From Virgisporangium aurantiacum (lineage in GTDB: Bacteria; Actinomycetota; Actinomycetes; Mycobacteriales; Micromonosporaceae): a stretch of DNA of 38,417 nucleotides. Below the pieces are notes generated by a model. It saw only the letters and a program-made list of their open reading frames with translations. It was not told the DNA's origin and searched no databases. This document shows positions 1 to 8,266 of the stretch, piece by piece. The first letter of the stretch is position 1, and the number at the start of each line of letters is the position of its first letter. The stretch covers positions 1 to 38,417 of the forward strand of contig NZ_BOPG01000094.1 of the NCBI RefSeq assembly GCF_016863635.1, in the 5' to 3' direction. The position numbers and the translations under genes are program-made.

Positions 1-584
1 GCTCCGTCATGAGCTCGCTGGTGCCGGAGGCGGCGGTCGCCCTGGCCGAGCAGCATCCCGGCCTCGAACTCGGCCTCACCGACGCCCACCCGGAAGACTC
101 GCTGGAGCAGTTGCGGGCCGGCCAGGTCGACGTCGCCGTGATCTTCCGCTACGAGGAAACCTCCCCCGAGGACGACACCATCCGCCTGACCCACCTGCTC
201 GACGACCCGCTCTACCTGCTCACCACCACCGGCGGCGGCGGCACCCTCGCCGACCACGCCCGCACACCCTGGATCGCCGGCTGCGAACGCTGCCGGAGCC
301 ATCTCGTCGAGATGTGCGAACGCGCCGGTTTCTCCCCGCGCCTGGCCTACACCACCGACGACATGGTGGTCATGCAGAGCCTCGTCGCGGCCGGCATGGG
401 CGTCACCACGATCCCCGGGCTGGCCCTGCGCGCGCACCGCCACCCCGCGATCACCGCCACCCGGCTCCCCGTGCCGCCGCGCCGGATCTACGCGGCCACC
501 TACGGCGAACCACCCGACCCACCCGCCACCGCCACGCTCGTCGCCACCCTCACCGCCGCTGCCGCCGCGATGACCACGCACTAG
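1..584 (+). CDS. LysR-family transcriptional regulator, C-terminal part (5' end outside window)
   Basis: The frame is open from the left edge, so only about 193 residues of the effector-binding domain are present; the N-terminal winged helix lies outside the window. The visible part has the periplasmic-binding-protein-like fold of LysR proteins: a segment LRAGQVDVAVIF typical of sub-domain RD1, and a later stretch VVMQSLVAAGMGVTTIP that matches the usual LysR 'LVAAGLGVALLP' element. The ATG at base 9 is internal. The stop overlaps by 4 bp the stop of the convergent sigma factor gene. The regulated target is not visible and would normally lie upstream, outside the window. Confidence 0.85.
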   Translation, partial: SVMSSLVPEAAVALAEQHPGLELGLTDAHPEDSLEQLRAGQVDVAVIFRYEETSPEDDTIRLTHLLDDPLYLLTTTGGGGTLADHARTPWIAGCERCRSHLVEMCERAGFSPRLAYTTDDMVVMQSLVAAGMGVTTIPGLALRAHRHPAITATRLPVPPRRIYAATYGEPPDPPATATLVATLTAAAAAMTTH

Positions 585-1555
585 CCTTCCGGGCGGGCGG
601 GCAGCTCGAAGAGGGTGAAGATCGCCGGGTCCAGGAACGCGTGCAGGGCCGCGATCTTCCCGTCGCGCCATTCCGGCACGTGCAGGCCGACGGGTTTCCA
701 ACCGTTCTTGTACAGGGCCGTGGCCGGCACCCCGTTCGCGTCCGTGCGCAGCATGCGGACGTTGTCGCACGGGGCGATCCGCGCCCGCAGCCACCGCCCG
801 AACACGTCGCTGCCGCGGAGCCAGAACGCGTACGGCGGCATCGAGACGACGACGTCGTGGTGCAACAGCGACACGATGCCGTCGATGTCGTACCGCTCGA
901 ACGCGTCGACGTACCGCTGCAACAGCCGGGCGTCGACCGGTTCGTCCACGGACTGCCCGCCGTTCGCGGTGCTGTCGCGGCGGGCCTCGGACAGGGCCGC
1001 CCGGGCGCGCCGCAGTGCGCTGTGCACCGCGTCGACCGTGGTGTCGAGGAGCGTCGCCACCTCGGCGGCCCGCCAGCGCAGCACGTCACGGAGAATGAGC
1101 ACCGCACGCTGGCGCGGCGCGAGGTGCTGGAGTGCCGCGATGAACGCCAGCCGGATCGAGTCGCGCGACACCGCCAGGTCGGCCGGATCCACCTTCCAGG
1201 ACGGCACCGGAGAGATCCATACCGACTCCGGCTGCGGCGTGCCCAGCATTCCCCGGCCGTCGTCGGGAGCGGCGATGTCCATCGGGAGGGCGCGCCGGCG
1301 GCGGTCGTTCGCGGCGTCGACGCAGACGTTGGTCGCGATCCGGAACACCCACGGGCGGAGGCCGGACCGGTCGTCCAGGCGGCCCAGGCCCCGCCAGGCC
1401 CGGATCATCGTCTCCTGGACCGCGTCCTCCGCGTCGTGGGACGAGCCGAGCATCCGGTAGCAGAATCCCAGCAGCGGCCGGCGCAGTTCGGCCAGCTGCC
1501 GGGCCAGCTCCTGGGCCGGCTCCTGGGCCAGCTCGGTCTCGACGGCAAGGGTCAT
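581..1555 (-). CDS. ECF sigma factor with C-terminal SnoaL-like domain (SigG / TIGR02960 type)
   Basis: This 324-residue ECF sigma-70 factor directs RNA polymerase to a specific promoter set. Region 2 is at about residues 25-95, with RPLLGFCYRMLGSSHDAEDAVQ followed by the DNA-melting segment RPWVFRIATNVCVD. Region 4 is at about 165-225, with LAPRQRAVLILRDVLRW and a helix-turn-helix ending VDAVHSALRRAR. The last roughly 100 residues (from RYVDAFERYDIDGIV) form a SnoaL/NTF2-like domain, which in such long ECF factors can modulate activity and replaces a separate anti-sigma factor; none is encoded next door. The start is fixed by a strong GGAGG seven bases before the ATG. The gene is divergent from the transporter at 1677. 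The SigG-type call rests on domain order and length. Confidence 0.9.
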   Translation of the reverse strand: MTLAVETELAQEPAQELARQLAELRRPLLGFCYRMLGSSHDAEDAVQETMIRAWRGLGRLDDRSGLRPWVFRIATNVCVDAANDRRRRALPMDIAAPDDGRGMLGTPQPESVWISPVPSWKVDPADLAVSRDSIRLAFIAALQHLAPRQRAVLILRDVLRWRAAEVATLLDTTVDAVHSALRRARAALSEARRDSTANGGQSVDEPVDARLLQRYVDAFERYDIDGIVSLLHHDVVVSMPPYAFWLRGSDVFGRWLRARIAPCDNVRMLRTDANGVPATALYKNGWKPVGLHVPEWRDGKIAALHAFLDPAIFTLFELPARPEG

Positions 1556-1676
1556 CGCGGCACCTCCGTGGAAAGACGTCCATCAGGTGCAGACACCCGC
1601 CGGGGCCGAAAGTCGTCGGGGTGCGACCGGCGTCACTACCCGACGAGTTTTCGCCGCGCCGACGGTTCCAGCCGGC

Positions 1677-3104
1677 ATGGTCAATCAAGCGACACGCTCC
1701 AGGCCCGGGCTCCTTCTCGCCCTGGTGTGCGGCGCGCAGTTCATGATCACGCTCGACATCGCGATCGTGAACGTCGCGCTGCCGTCGATCCAGAGCGAGC
1801 TCCGGCTGGATCAGCCGGACCTGCAGTGGGTGGTGATCACCTACGTTCTCGTGCTCGGCGGGCTGCTCCTGCTCGGCGGCCGGGCCGGTGACCTGTTCGG
1901 TCACCGGCGCATGCTGCTCGTCGGCCTCGGGGTGTTCTCCGCCGCGTCCCTGACCGCCGGCCTGTCCGGCTCGTTCGCGCCACTCGTCGCCTCCCGGGCG
2001 GCGCAGGGCGTCGGGGCGGCGCTGATCGCACCGGCCGTGCTCGCCGTTCTCGTCGGCGCGTTCGCCGAAGGGTCGGCGCGGAACCGGGCCCTCGGCACGC
2101 TCGGCGCGGTGAGCGGCAGCGCGGCGTCGGTCGGCGTCGTCGTCAGCGGGGTGCTGACCGCGAGCGCGGGCTGGGAGTGGATCTTCTACATCAACGTTCC
2201 GGTCGGCGTCGCGATGCTGGCCCTGATCCCGCGGTACGTTCCCGCCGACGGGGCCCCGACGCGCGGTCGCGCCGACATCGCGGGCGCGGTGACGGTGACG
2301 GCCGGGCTGACGGCCATCGTGTACGCCATCAACCGCAGTGTCGACGACGGCTGGACCGCCGCGTCCACGATCGGTTTCCTGGCCGCCGGCCTGGCCGCGC
2401 TCGCGGCGTTCGTCCGGATCGAGCGGCGCGCGGCGGTACCGGTCGTCCCGCTGGCGATGTTCCGCCGGCCGACGCTCAGCGCGGCCAACCTGTGCGCGGC
2501 GCTCGCCTACGCCGCCTTCTTCGCGACGATCTTCCAGGCGTCGCTGTTCATGCAGCAGGTGCTGGGGTACTCCGCGCTGCGTACGGGCGTCGCCTATCTG
2601 GCCATCGCCGCGACCGCCCTGCTGACCGCGGCCGGCCTCGCACCGCGGCTGCTCGCGCGGGTCGGCGCCGGATGGACCCTCGCGGCCGGGCAGATCTCCA
2701 CGGCCGCCGGGCTGCTGTGGCTCGCGCGGGTACCGGCCGACGCCGGCTACTGGGCCGACCTGTTCCCCGGCTTCGTCCTCGTCGGCGTGGGCGTCGCCCT
2801 GTCGTCGGTGGCGGCACAGGTGGCCGCGTTCATCGGCGTCCCTCGGGAGGTCAGCGGCCTGGCCGGCGGCATGGTCGAGACCTCGCGCGAGATCGGCGGC
2901 GCGTTGGGCACCGCGATCGTCGCGTCGGTGGCGATCGCCACCGCCGCCACCGCATTGCGGACGGGTGACGCGTCGCCGGCCGCCGCGCTGACCGACGGAT
3001 TCCGGCGCGGCTCCCTGGTCGCCGCCGGCTTCACCGTCGCCGGTGCCCTGGCGGCCGTCATGGTCCTCCGGCGCGCCGAACGCTCCGCCACCGTCCACCA
3101 CTGA
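1677..3104 (+). CDS. MFS transporter, DHA2 (EmrB/QacA) drug-export family
   Basis: This 475-residue integral membrane protein is predicted to exchange protons for a small, probably toxic or secreted, molecule. The first helix contains the DHA2 signature region (MITLDIAIVNVALPSI). A motif-A-like loop GGRAGDLFGHRRM follows helix 2. Many hydrophobic segments run to the C-terminus, consistent with 14 helices. The frame is open from a GTG at 1587, but the first roughly 30 residues of that version are polar and unlike the family, so the ATG at 1677, just before the first membrane segment, is preferred; no strong ribosome site precedes either. Only 15 nt separate its stop from the next gene, which suggests an operon. 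The substrate is unknown. Confidence 0.9.
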   Translation: MVNQATRSRPGLLLALVCGAQFMITLDIAIVNVALPSIQSELRLDQPDLQWVVITYVLVLGGLLLLGGRAGDLFGHRRMLLVGLGVFSAASLTAGLSGSFAPLVASRAAQGVGAALIAPAVLAVLVGAFAEGSARNRALGTLGAVSGSAASVGVVVSGVLTASAGWEWIFYINVPVGVAMLALIPRYVPADGAPTRGRADIAGAVTVTAGLTAIVYAINRSVDDGWTAASTIGFLAAGLAALAAFVRIERRAAVPVVPLAMFRRPTLSAANLCAALAYAAFFATIFQASLFMQQVLGYSALRTGVAYLAIAATALLTAAGLAPRLLARVGAGWTLAAGQISTAAGLLWLARVPADAGYWADLFPGFVLVGVGVALSSVAAQVAAFIGVPREVSGLAGGMVETSREIGGALGTAIVASVAIATAATALRTGDASPAAALTDGFRRGSLVAAGFTVAGALAAVMVLRRAERSATVHH

Positions 3105-3119
3105 ATCCAGGAGACACCG

Positions 3120-3863
3120 ATGAACCTGACAGAGAACGCCGCCCGCCTGCGGTCGCTCCACCGGCGCGGCGAGCCGCTCGTCCTGGTCAACGCCTGGGAC
3201 GTGGCCAGCGCCCAGCGGGTCGTCGCGGCGGGCGGGCGCGCCGTCGCCACGTCGAGCGTCGCGGTGGCGGCGTCCCTTGGCCTGCCCGACGATCCCTCGA
3301 CCCCGCGCGGACCGGTGTTCGACGCGATCGGCCGCATCGCCGGCGCCGTCGACGTACCGGTCACCGCCGATCTGCTCGACGGGTACGGCCTCGACCCCGA
3401 CGACCTCGTCGACCGCCTGCTCGCCACCGGCGCGGTCGGCTGCAACCTGGAGGACTCCGACCATGCGCACCCCGGCGAACTCCTCGACCCCGACGTGGTC
3501 GCCGACCGCATCGCCGCGGTCCGGGCCGCCGCGACACGCGCCGGCGTCGACGTCGTCGTCAACGCACGCATCGACGGCTACCTGCACCACGGGCCGGAGG
3601 CGACCGCCGACGTGCTGAGCCGGGCCGGCCGCTACCTGGACGCCGGCGCCGACTGCGTCTACCCGATCCGGCTGACCGACCCGGCCACCGTCGCCCGGCT
3701 GGTGGAGCGGCTCGACGCCGCCGTCAACGCCAACCTCTCCCCGCAGGTGCGCGTGGCCGACCTGGCCGCGGCCGGCGCCAGCCGGATCTCGATCGGTCCG
3801 CGGGCGTTCCACGCCGCCCTCGCGGCCGTCGACCGGCTGGCCGACGACCTCCTCACGGCGTGA
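3120..3863 (+). CDS. Isocitrate lyase / PEP mutase family enzyme
   Basis: The 247-residue protein has the TIM-barrel pattern of the PEP mutase/isocitrate lyase superfamily, whose members form or cleave C-C or P-C bonds next to a carboxylate with Mg2+. Visible family elements are LVNAWDVASAQRV at the N-terminus, the strand VTADLLDGYG, the metal-site motif CNLEDSDH and the later VVVNARIDGY, which matches the usual 'INARTD' strand. The lyase KKCGH catalytic motif is absent, so it is a general PEP-mutase-like member rather than a true isocitrate lyase. An AGGAGA sequence sits just before the ATG. It follows the transporter by 15 nt and probably shares its transcript. The 3' end overlaps the convergent monooxygenase gene by 11 bp. 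Confidence 0.88.
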   Translation: MNLTENAARLRSLHRRGEPLVLVNAWDVASAQRVVAAGGRAVATSSVAVAASLGLPDDPSTPRGPVFDAIGRIAGAVDVPVTADLLDGYGLDPDDLVDRLLATGAVGCNLEDSDHAHPGELLDPDVVADRIAAVRAAATRAGVDVVVNARIDGYLHHGPEATADVLSRAGRYLDAGADCVYPIRLTDPATVARLVERLDAAVNANLSPQVRVADLAAAGASRISIGPRAFHAALAAVDRLADDLLTA

Positions 3864-4983
3864 GGAGGGCGGTGCCGTCGTCGACGGAGATGGCGCGCTT
3901 CGCGCGTTCGATCGACTCCTCCGACGCCGGCCCGCCGGGGTTCTCGGTGGCCAAAGCCTGGTTGACCGTGACGAACGGGCGCATGCGCCGCTCGTAGCCG
4001 GCGAAGCCGGTCACGTGGTCACCGCCGGCCGCTGCCAGTTCGGCGGCGAGCACGTACGCGCCCACCAGGGCCAGGCTGGTGCCCTGCCCGGACAACGGCG
4101 ACGCGCAGTAGCCGGCGTCACCGAGCAGCGCGACCCGCCCGCGCGACCACGAGTCGATCCTGATCTGGGCCATCGCGTCGAAGTAGAAGTCCGGCGCCGT
4201 CCACATGCCGGCCAGGAACCGCGGCACCTCCCAGCGCATCGCGGCGAACCGGTCGGCGATGAGCCGGCGCTGGGCGTCGAGGTCGCGGTGGTCGTAGCTG
4301 ATCGGACCGGACATGAAGCCCAGGTTCACCCGCAACTCGGTGTTCTGCCGGGCCGGGTAGATGCCGCCGCCGAGGTCTCCGTCGCGGAACCAGAGCTGCC
4401 AGTCCTCCAGGCCCAGGAAGTTCTCCATCGTGTACACCGACAGGTAGGTGCCCAGGTGGTGGATGTAGTCCGCCTCGGGGCCGAACGCCAGCCGCCGCAC
4501 GGTCGAGTGCAGCCCGTCGGCGCCGATCACGAGGTCGAAGGTGCGCGGCGCGGTGCGCTCGAACGTCACCCGGACGCCGCGGTCGTCCTGGTCGAGCGTG
4601 ACGACGGAGTCGTCGAAGAGGTACTCGACGTCGTCGCCGGTCCGCTCGAACAGCAGCTGCGTGAGGTCCTCGCGCAGTACCTCGATGTCGTCGCTGTCCA
4701 GCCGGCCGCTGCTGATCGCGTGCTCGGTGGAGCGCATCAGTTCCGTGCCGTCGCCGTCGAGCACGGACATGCCATGCATGCGGGTCCGCGATTTCTGCAG
4801 CTCGCCGAGCAGACCCATCCGGTCGACCACGTCGAGGGCCACCCCCCGGACGTCGATCGCCTGCCCGCCGACGCGCAGCGCCGGAGCGCGTTCCACGATG
4901 GTGACCGCGAAGCCGTGCCGGTGCAGCCAGTACGCCAAGGCGGGGCCGGCGACGCTCGCACCCGAGATCAGTATCTTCTTCAT
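3853..4983 (-). CDS. FAD-dependent monooxygenase (aromatic hydroxylase/TetX-like fold)
   Basis: This 376-residue class A flavoprotein monooxygenase uses FAD and NAD(P)H to insert oxygen into a small organic substrate. The three group motifs are visible: the N-terminal dinucleotide-binding turn ISGASVAGPALAYWL followed by an acidic strand end (VTIVERAP), the central DLVIGADGLHSTVR, and the C-terminal GRVALLGDAGYCASPLSGQG that contacts the FAD ribityl chain. The ATG at 4983 begins the FAD strand directly; the upstream 33 codons of the open frame overlap the regulatory region and are excluded. It is transcribed away from the GntR-TetR regulator at 5084, the usual arrangement for a regulator and the gene it controls. 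Homologues modify antibiotics or aromatic compounds; the substrate cannot be read here. Confidence 0.9.
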   Translation of the reverse strand: MKKILISGASVAGPALAYWLHRHGFAVTIVERAPALRVGGQAIDVRGVALDVVDRMGLLGELQKSRTRMHGMSVLDGDGTELMRSTEHAISSGRLDSDDIEVLREDLTQLLFERTGDDVEYLFDDSVVTLDQDDRGVRVTFERTAPRTFDLVIGADGLHSTVRRLAFGPEADYIHHLGTYLSVYTMENFLGLEDWQLWFRDGDLGGGIYPARQNTELRVNLGFMSGPISYDHRDLDAQRRLIADRFAAMRWEVPRFLAGMWTAPDFYFDAMAQIRIDSWSRGRVALLGDAGYCASPLSGQGTSLALVGAYVLAAELAAAGGDHVTGFAGYERRMRPFVTVNQALATENPGGPASEESIERAKRAISVDDGTALLTP

Positions 4984-5041
4984 GCCACCGAGCGTACGGT
5001 GTACATTCAGAGGTGAACAGGCTCTGAACTGCATATCTACC

Positions 5042-5076
5042 CTAGTACAGGGACAGCGTTTGTGTACTAGTACAGG
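5042..5076. promoter_or_regulatory. Candidate operator of the GntR-TetR regulator
   Basis: In the 100-bp gap between the divergent monooxygenase and regulator genes, the 10-mer CTAGTACAGG occurs twice in direct orientation (5042-5051 and 5067-5076, 25 bp apart). The second copy overlaps a perfect 12-bp palindrome, TGTACTAGTACA (5063-5074), which has the GT...AC ends usual in GntR operators. It lies immediately before the regulator's ribosome site (AGGAG) and ATG, so binding could repress the regulator and influence the divergent gene. The repeats are seen directly; the regulatory role is inferred. Confidence 0.6.
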
Positions 5077-5083
5077 AGACACG

Positions 5084-6073
5084 ATGACCGAGCCGCCGTA
5101 TCAGCGCATCGTCGCTGACCTCCGTCGCCGCATCGCCGCGGGCGAACTCCGCCCCGGCGACCGGGTGCCCTCGACGCGTCAGCTCACCATCCGCTGGGGC
5201 GTCGCGCTGGCCACCGCGACCAAGGCGCTGGCGACGCTGCGCCAGGAAGGGCTGGTGCGGGCGGTACCGCGCGTCGGAACGGTCGTCGCCGAGCCGGCTC
5301 CGGCACCGGCGTCGAGGCCGGGAGTAGCGGCCGGCGCGGGCGGCGCGGCCGGCGGGGCCGGAGCGGAGCGTGACCTGAGCCGGCAGCGGATCGTCCAGGT
5401 CGCCATCGAGGTCGCCGACGCCGAGGGCCTGGAGGCGTTGTCGATGCGCGGGATCGCCGCCCGGGTCGGTGCCGCGACGATGTCGACGTACCGGCACGTC
5501 ACCAGCAAGGACGACCTCGTCATGCTGATGGCCGACGCGGCGTTCGGCGAACTGCCGCCCGCGACCCACGACGACGGCGCGGGCTGGCGGGAGCGGGTGG
5601 CGGGAGCGGTGCGCACGCTGTGGACGCTGCATCGACGTCACCCCTGGTTGGCCCACCTCAGCCCGCTCACCCGCCCGCTGCCGCTGCCGCACCTCCTCGC
5701 GCACGGCGAACAGATCCTCGCGGCGTTCGCCGACACCGGCCTCGACCCGCACACCACGCTCGACCTTCAGGTGCTGCTGTACAGCTACGTGCAGGGCCTC
5801 GCGATCAACATCGAGCGGGAAGCGCACGCCGCGGCCACCACCGGCGTCTCCGAGGACGAGTGGATGCGGCAGCAGGGTCCCGCGATGGGCGCCATCGCCG
5901 CCACCGGCCGGTACCCGGCCTTCACCCGGCTCATGGACGCGTTCGCGGTGGGAGGGTACGACCTCGACCTCGACCGGATCTTCGAGCTGGGCCTCGGGCT
6001 CATGCTCGACGGGCTCACCCCGATGGTCGAGGCCGCCCCGGTCAAGAACGGGACGCGTACCGCACCCGGGTGA
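5084..6073 (+). CDS. Transcriptional regulator with GntR winged helix fused to a TetR repressor
   Basis: The 329-residue protein carries two DNA-binding domains in tandem. Residues about 1-70 are a GntR-type winged helix (YQRIVADLRRRIAAGELRPGDRVPSTRQL, then ATATKALATLRQEGLV). An Ala/Gly/Pro linker (about 71-100) follows. Residues about 105-150 are a TetR helix-turn-helix (IVQVAIEVADAEGLEALSMRGIAARVG, with TMSTYRHVTSKDDLV). The rest is a TetR C-terminal all-helical ligand and dimerisation domain with a TetR_C-like core (LHRRHPWLAHL). Such proteins usually repress a neighbouring enzyme or exporter gene until a ligand binds. The divergent FAD monooxygenase is the likely target. AGGAG precedes the ATG by 5 nt. 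The 3' end overlaps the convergent acetyltransferase gene by 32 bp. Confidence 0.9.
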   Translation: MTEPPYQRIVADLRRRIAAGELRPGDRVPSTRQLTIRWGVALATATKALATLRQEGLVRAVPRVGTVVAEPAPAPASRPGVAAGAGGAAGGAGAERDLSRQRIVQVAIEVADAEGLEALSMRGIAARVGAATMSTYRHVTSKDDLVMLMADAAFGELPPATHDDGAGWRERVAGAVRTLWTLHRRHPWLAHLSPLTRPLPLPHLLAHGEQILAAFADTGLDPHTTLDLQVLLYSYVQGLAINIEREAHAAATTGVSEDEWMRQQGPAMGAIAATGRYPAFTRLMDAFAVGGYDLDLDRIFELGLGLMLDGLTPMVEAAPVKNGTRTAPG

Positions 6074-6488
6074 AGGGCCAGTCGGCGGCGAGCCATCGCG
6101 ACACCGCGTCGTGCAACGGCCCGTCCAGGTCGGCGTGATCGGCACTCACCCAGGACCGGACCGAGACGATCGTGCGGTCGTCGCGCGCCGGGTACATGTA
6201 CACGCAGCCGATCACGTCGTCGCCCGGTACCCGGATCACGGAGTAGGTGAAGCCGGTCCGCTCGGCGAAGTCGTCGGCGTGCCGGCGGAGGTCGGCGAGA
6301 TTCTCGTCGAGAGGCATCCCGTTCGCGGGTGGCCAGCTCCCGGTCTCGAAGCCGGGTGTCGACCGGATGTGGTCGATGCTGCCGGTCCAGGCGGCGTGAT
6401 CCCGCTCGTTGTGCTGCGGGCCGAGCGGCTCCAGGCGGAACCGTTCGGTCACCAGTTCTCGCGGCACGGCGAAGTCATCGGGAACCAT
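6042..6488 (-). CDS. GNAT-family N-acetyltransferase
   Basis: This 148-residue protein resembles the GNAT domain that transfers acetyl from acetyl-CoA to an amine. The N-terminal LVTERFRLEPLGPQHNERD is a common start of RimJ/RimL-like acetyltransferases. The central strand pair FTYSVIRVPGDDVIGCVYMYPA matches the region before the acetyl-CoA loop. The usual R/Q-x-x-G-x-G/A pyrophosphate loop is not clear; the C-terminal part (SVRSWVSADHADLDGPLHDAVSRWL) looks adapted from the family pattern. The ATG at 6488 precedes the first conserved strand, whereas the longer open frame adds low-complexity sequence. The gene ends inside the convergent regulator gene. The substrate is not predictable. Confidence 0.75.
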   Translation of the reverse strand: MVPDDFAVPRELVTERFRLEPLGPQHNERDHAAWTGSIDHIRSTPGFETGSWPPANGMPLDENLADLRRHADDFAERTGFTYSVIRVPGDDVIGCVYMYPARDDRTIVSVRSWVSADHADLDGPLHDAVSRWLAADWPFTRVRYASRS

Positions 6489-6495
6489 GAGTGCA

Positions 6496-8118
6496 TTACA
6501 CCCGATACGCGGCGACCAGGGTCCGGAGTTCCGTCGACATCGCGGCCAGCGTCGTGGCGGTGTGCTGGGTCTCGTCGGCGCCGCTGGTGACGGCCTCCGC
6601 CGTCCGGGCGACACCGGCGATGTTCGTGGCGATGTTGGCGGCGCTGTCGGCGGTCTCGCCGACGCTGCGGGAGATCTCGGCGGTCACCGCGGTCTGCTCC
6701 TCGACGGCCGACGCGATCGTCGTCGTGTAGTCGTTGACCCGGCCGATCACGTCGGAGATCTGGCCGATCGCGGTGATGGTGCCGTCGGTCTCCTGCTGGA
6801 TCGCGGCGACCCGCGAGGCGATCTCGCCGGTGGCGCGGGCCGTCTCCTGCGCCAGGTCCTTGACCTCGCCGGCCACCACCGCGAAGCCCTTGCCCGCCTC
6901 ACCCGCCCGGGCGGCCTCGATGGTGGCGTTGAGGGCCAACAGGTTCGTCTGCTCCGCGATCGACGTGATCAGCTTGACCACCGCGCCGATCTCGGCCGAC
7001 GACAGCCCGAGTTTCTGCACCGAACCCTGTGCCTGCTCGGTGATCTGGGCGGCGTCGGCGGCGACCCGCGACGCTTCCGTGGCGTTGGTGGTGATCTCGC
7101 GGATCGCCGCGCCCATCTGTTCGGCGCCGGAGGCAACGGTCTGCACGTTGCCCGAGACCCGGTTCGCGTCGCCGGAAACCGTGCCGGCCTGTTCGGCGGC
7201 GGTCTGCGCCGACGTGGACAACTGGGTGGCGACGCTGGACATCTGCGCCGACGCGCCGGCCAACTGCTCCGAGTTGGCGATGACCCGCCGGACCATGTCG
7301 CCCACCGCCGTGGCGGTGGCGTTCAACGTGGTGGCGAGTTCGCCCAGCTCGTCGCGGGTGTGCACGACCACCCGGGCGGTGAGGTCGCCGTCGCCGATCC
7401 GGCGCAGCGCGGCCATGCAGCGGTCCAGCGCGTTGGAGATCAGCCGGGCCACGCCGACGGACAACGCGAGGCCGAACAGCATCGTGACGATCAGCACGGT
7501 CAGCACGACGTTGCGGGTGTCCCGGAAGTCCTTGTTCGCCTGGATCTGCTCGGCCTTGGCGTCGGCCAGGGTGGCGCCGACGAGGGCGTCCAGGGAGCTG
7601 TTGATGGCCTCGGTCAGCGGCGCCACCTTCGTGGTGCGCACGGCTTCGATGCCGGCCAGGTCGCGGCGGGCGGCGAGCGGTTGCTGGTCCTCGGTCAGCG
7701 AGGCCTGCCACTGCGCCCAGGCGGTGTCGAACGTCGCCAGCACCCGCAGTTCGTCGTCGTTGAGGGGGTAGGCGCGCAGCTTCGCCTCGGCGTCGGCCAC
7801 GGCCTGCGCGGTCGTGCCGATCGCCTGGGTCTTCGCCGCCACCGTGGTCGCGCTCTGGGCCAGGAACAGGTCGAGGGAGTTGATCCGGGCCCGGTACACC
7901 GCGTCACGCAGCGATCCGGCCGCCTCCACCACGTGGGTGTGCCGGGACACCGTGTCCACCCGGGAGGCGGTGTCCGACACCTCCGCCAACGCGAACAGAC
8001 CATCGATCATGCTCAACGTCGCCACGATCGCCACCGTCGCGATGATCTTCGTGCGGATCCGCCGGTCGGTGAACCACCGTAGGCCGGACAACCGCGTCGA
8101 ACCGTCACTGGTAACCAC
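6496..8118 (-). CDS. Methyl-accepting chemotaxis protein (four-helix-bundle sensor, HAMP)
   Basis: This 540-residue classical chemoreceptor senses an external ligand and controls CheA kinase. The order is: transmembrane helix 1 (about residues 24-46), a helical periplasmic domain of about 155 residues, transmembrane helix 2 (about 203-228), HAMP (about 228-280), then the cytoplasmic coiled-coil signalling domain. The hairpin tip NLLALNATIEAARAGEAGKG, which contacts CheA/CheW, is intact. No C-terminal CheR-binding pentapeptide is seen. A GTG at 8118 is preferred because AGGGGG stands 6-7 bases before it; an ATG at 8148 is possible but has no ribosome site. The gene is divergent from a second receptor at 8267. 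Confidence 0.92.
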   Translation of the reverse strand: MVTSDGSTRLSGLRWFTDRRIRTKIIATVAIVATLSMIDGLFALAEVSDTASRVDTVSRHTHVVEAAGSLRDAVYRARINSLDLFLAQSATTVAAKTQAIGTTAQAVADAEAKLRAYPLNDDELRVLATFDTAWAQWQASLTEDQQPLAARRDLAGIEAVRTTKVAPLTEAINSSLDALVGATLADAKAEQIQANKDFRDTRNVVLTVLIVTMLFGLALSVGVARLISNALDRCMAALRRIGDGDLTARVVVHTRDELGELATTLNATATAVGDMVRRVIANSEQLAGASAQMSSVATQLSTSAQTAAEQAGTVSGDANRVSGNVQTVASGAEQMGAAIREITTNATEASRVAADAAQITEQAQGSVQKLGLSSAEIGAVVKLITSIAEQTNLLALNATIEAARAGEAGKGFAVVAGEVKDLAQETARATGEIASRVAAIQQETDGTITAIGQISDVIGRVNDYTTTIASAVEEQTAVTAEISRSVGETADSAANIATNIAGVARTAEAVTSGADETQHTATTLAAMSTELRTLVAAYRV

Positions 8119-8266
8119 ACCGAGCCCCCTGTCAGTCCGGCAACCCATCGGCACCCGGACCGGACAGTTGAGCCGAACCCGCCCGGGTCGCTCAGGTCTC
8201 CGATCGGGCCGCCGATATGGGGGACAACCGTTCCGCCCACGGCCCGGCACGAGGGAAGGACCCGAG

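Noticed and set aside
1086..3812. A roughly 900-codon open frame on the minus strand across the transporter and PEP-mutase-family genes
   Set aside because: It is Arg/Gly/Pro/Asp-rich with no domain, and both genes on the other strand have clear family motifs. Long antisense frames are common in high-GC DNA.
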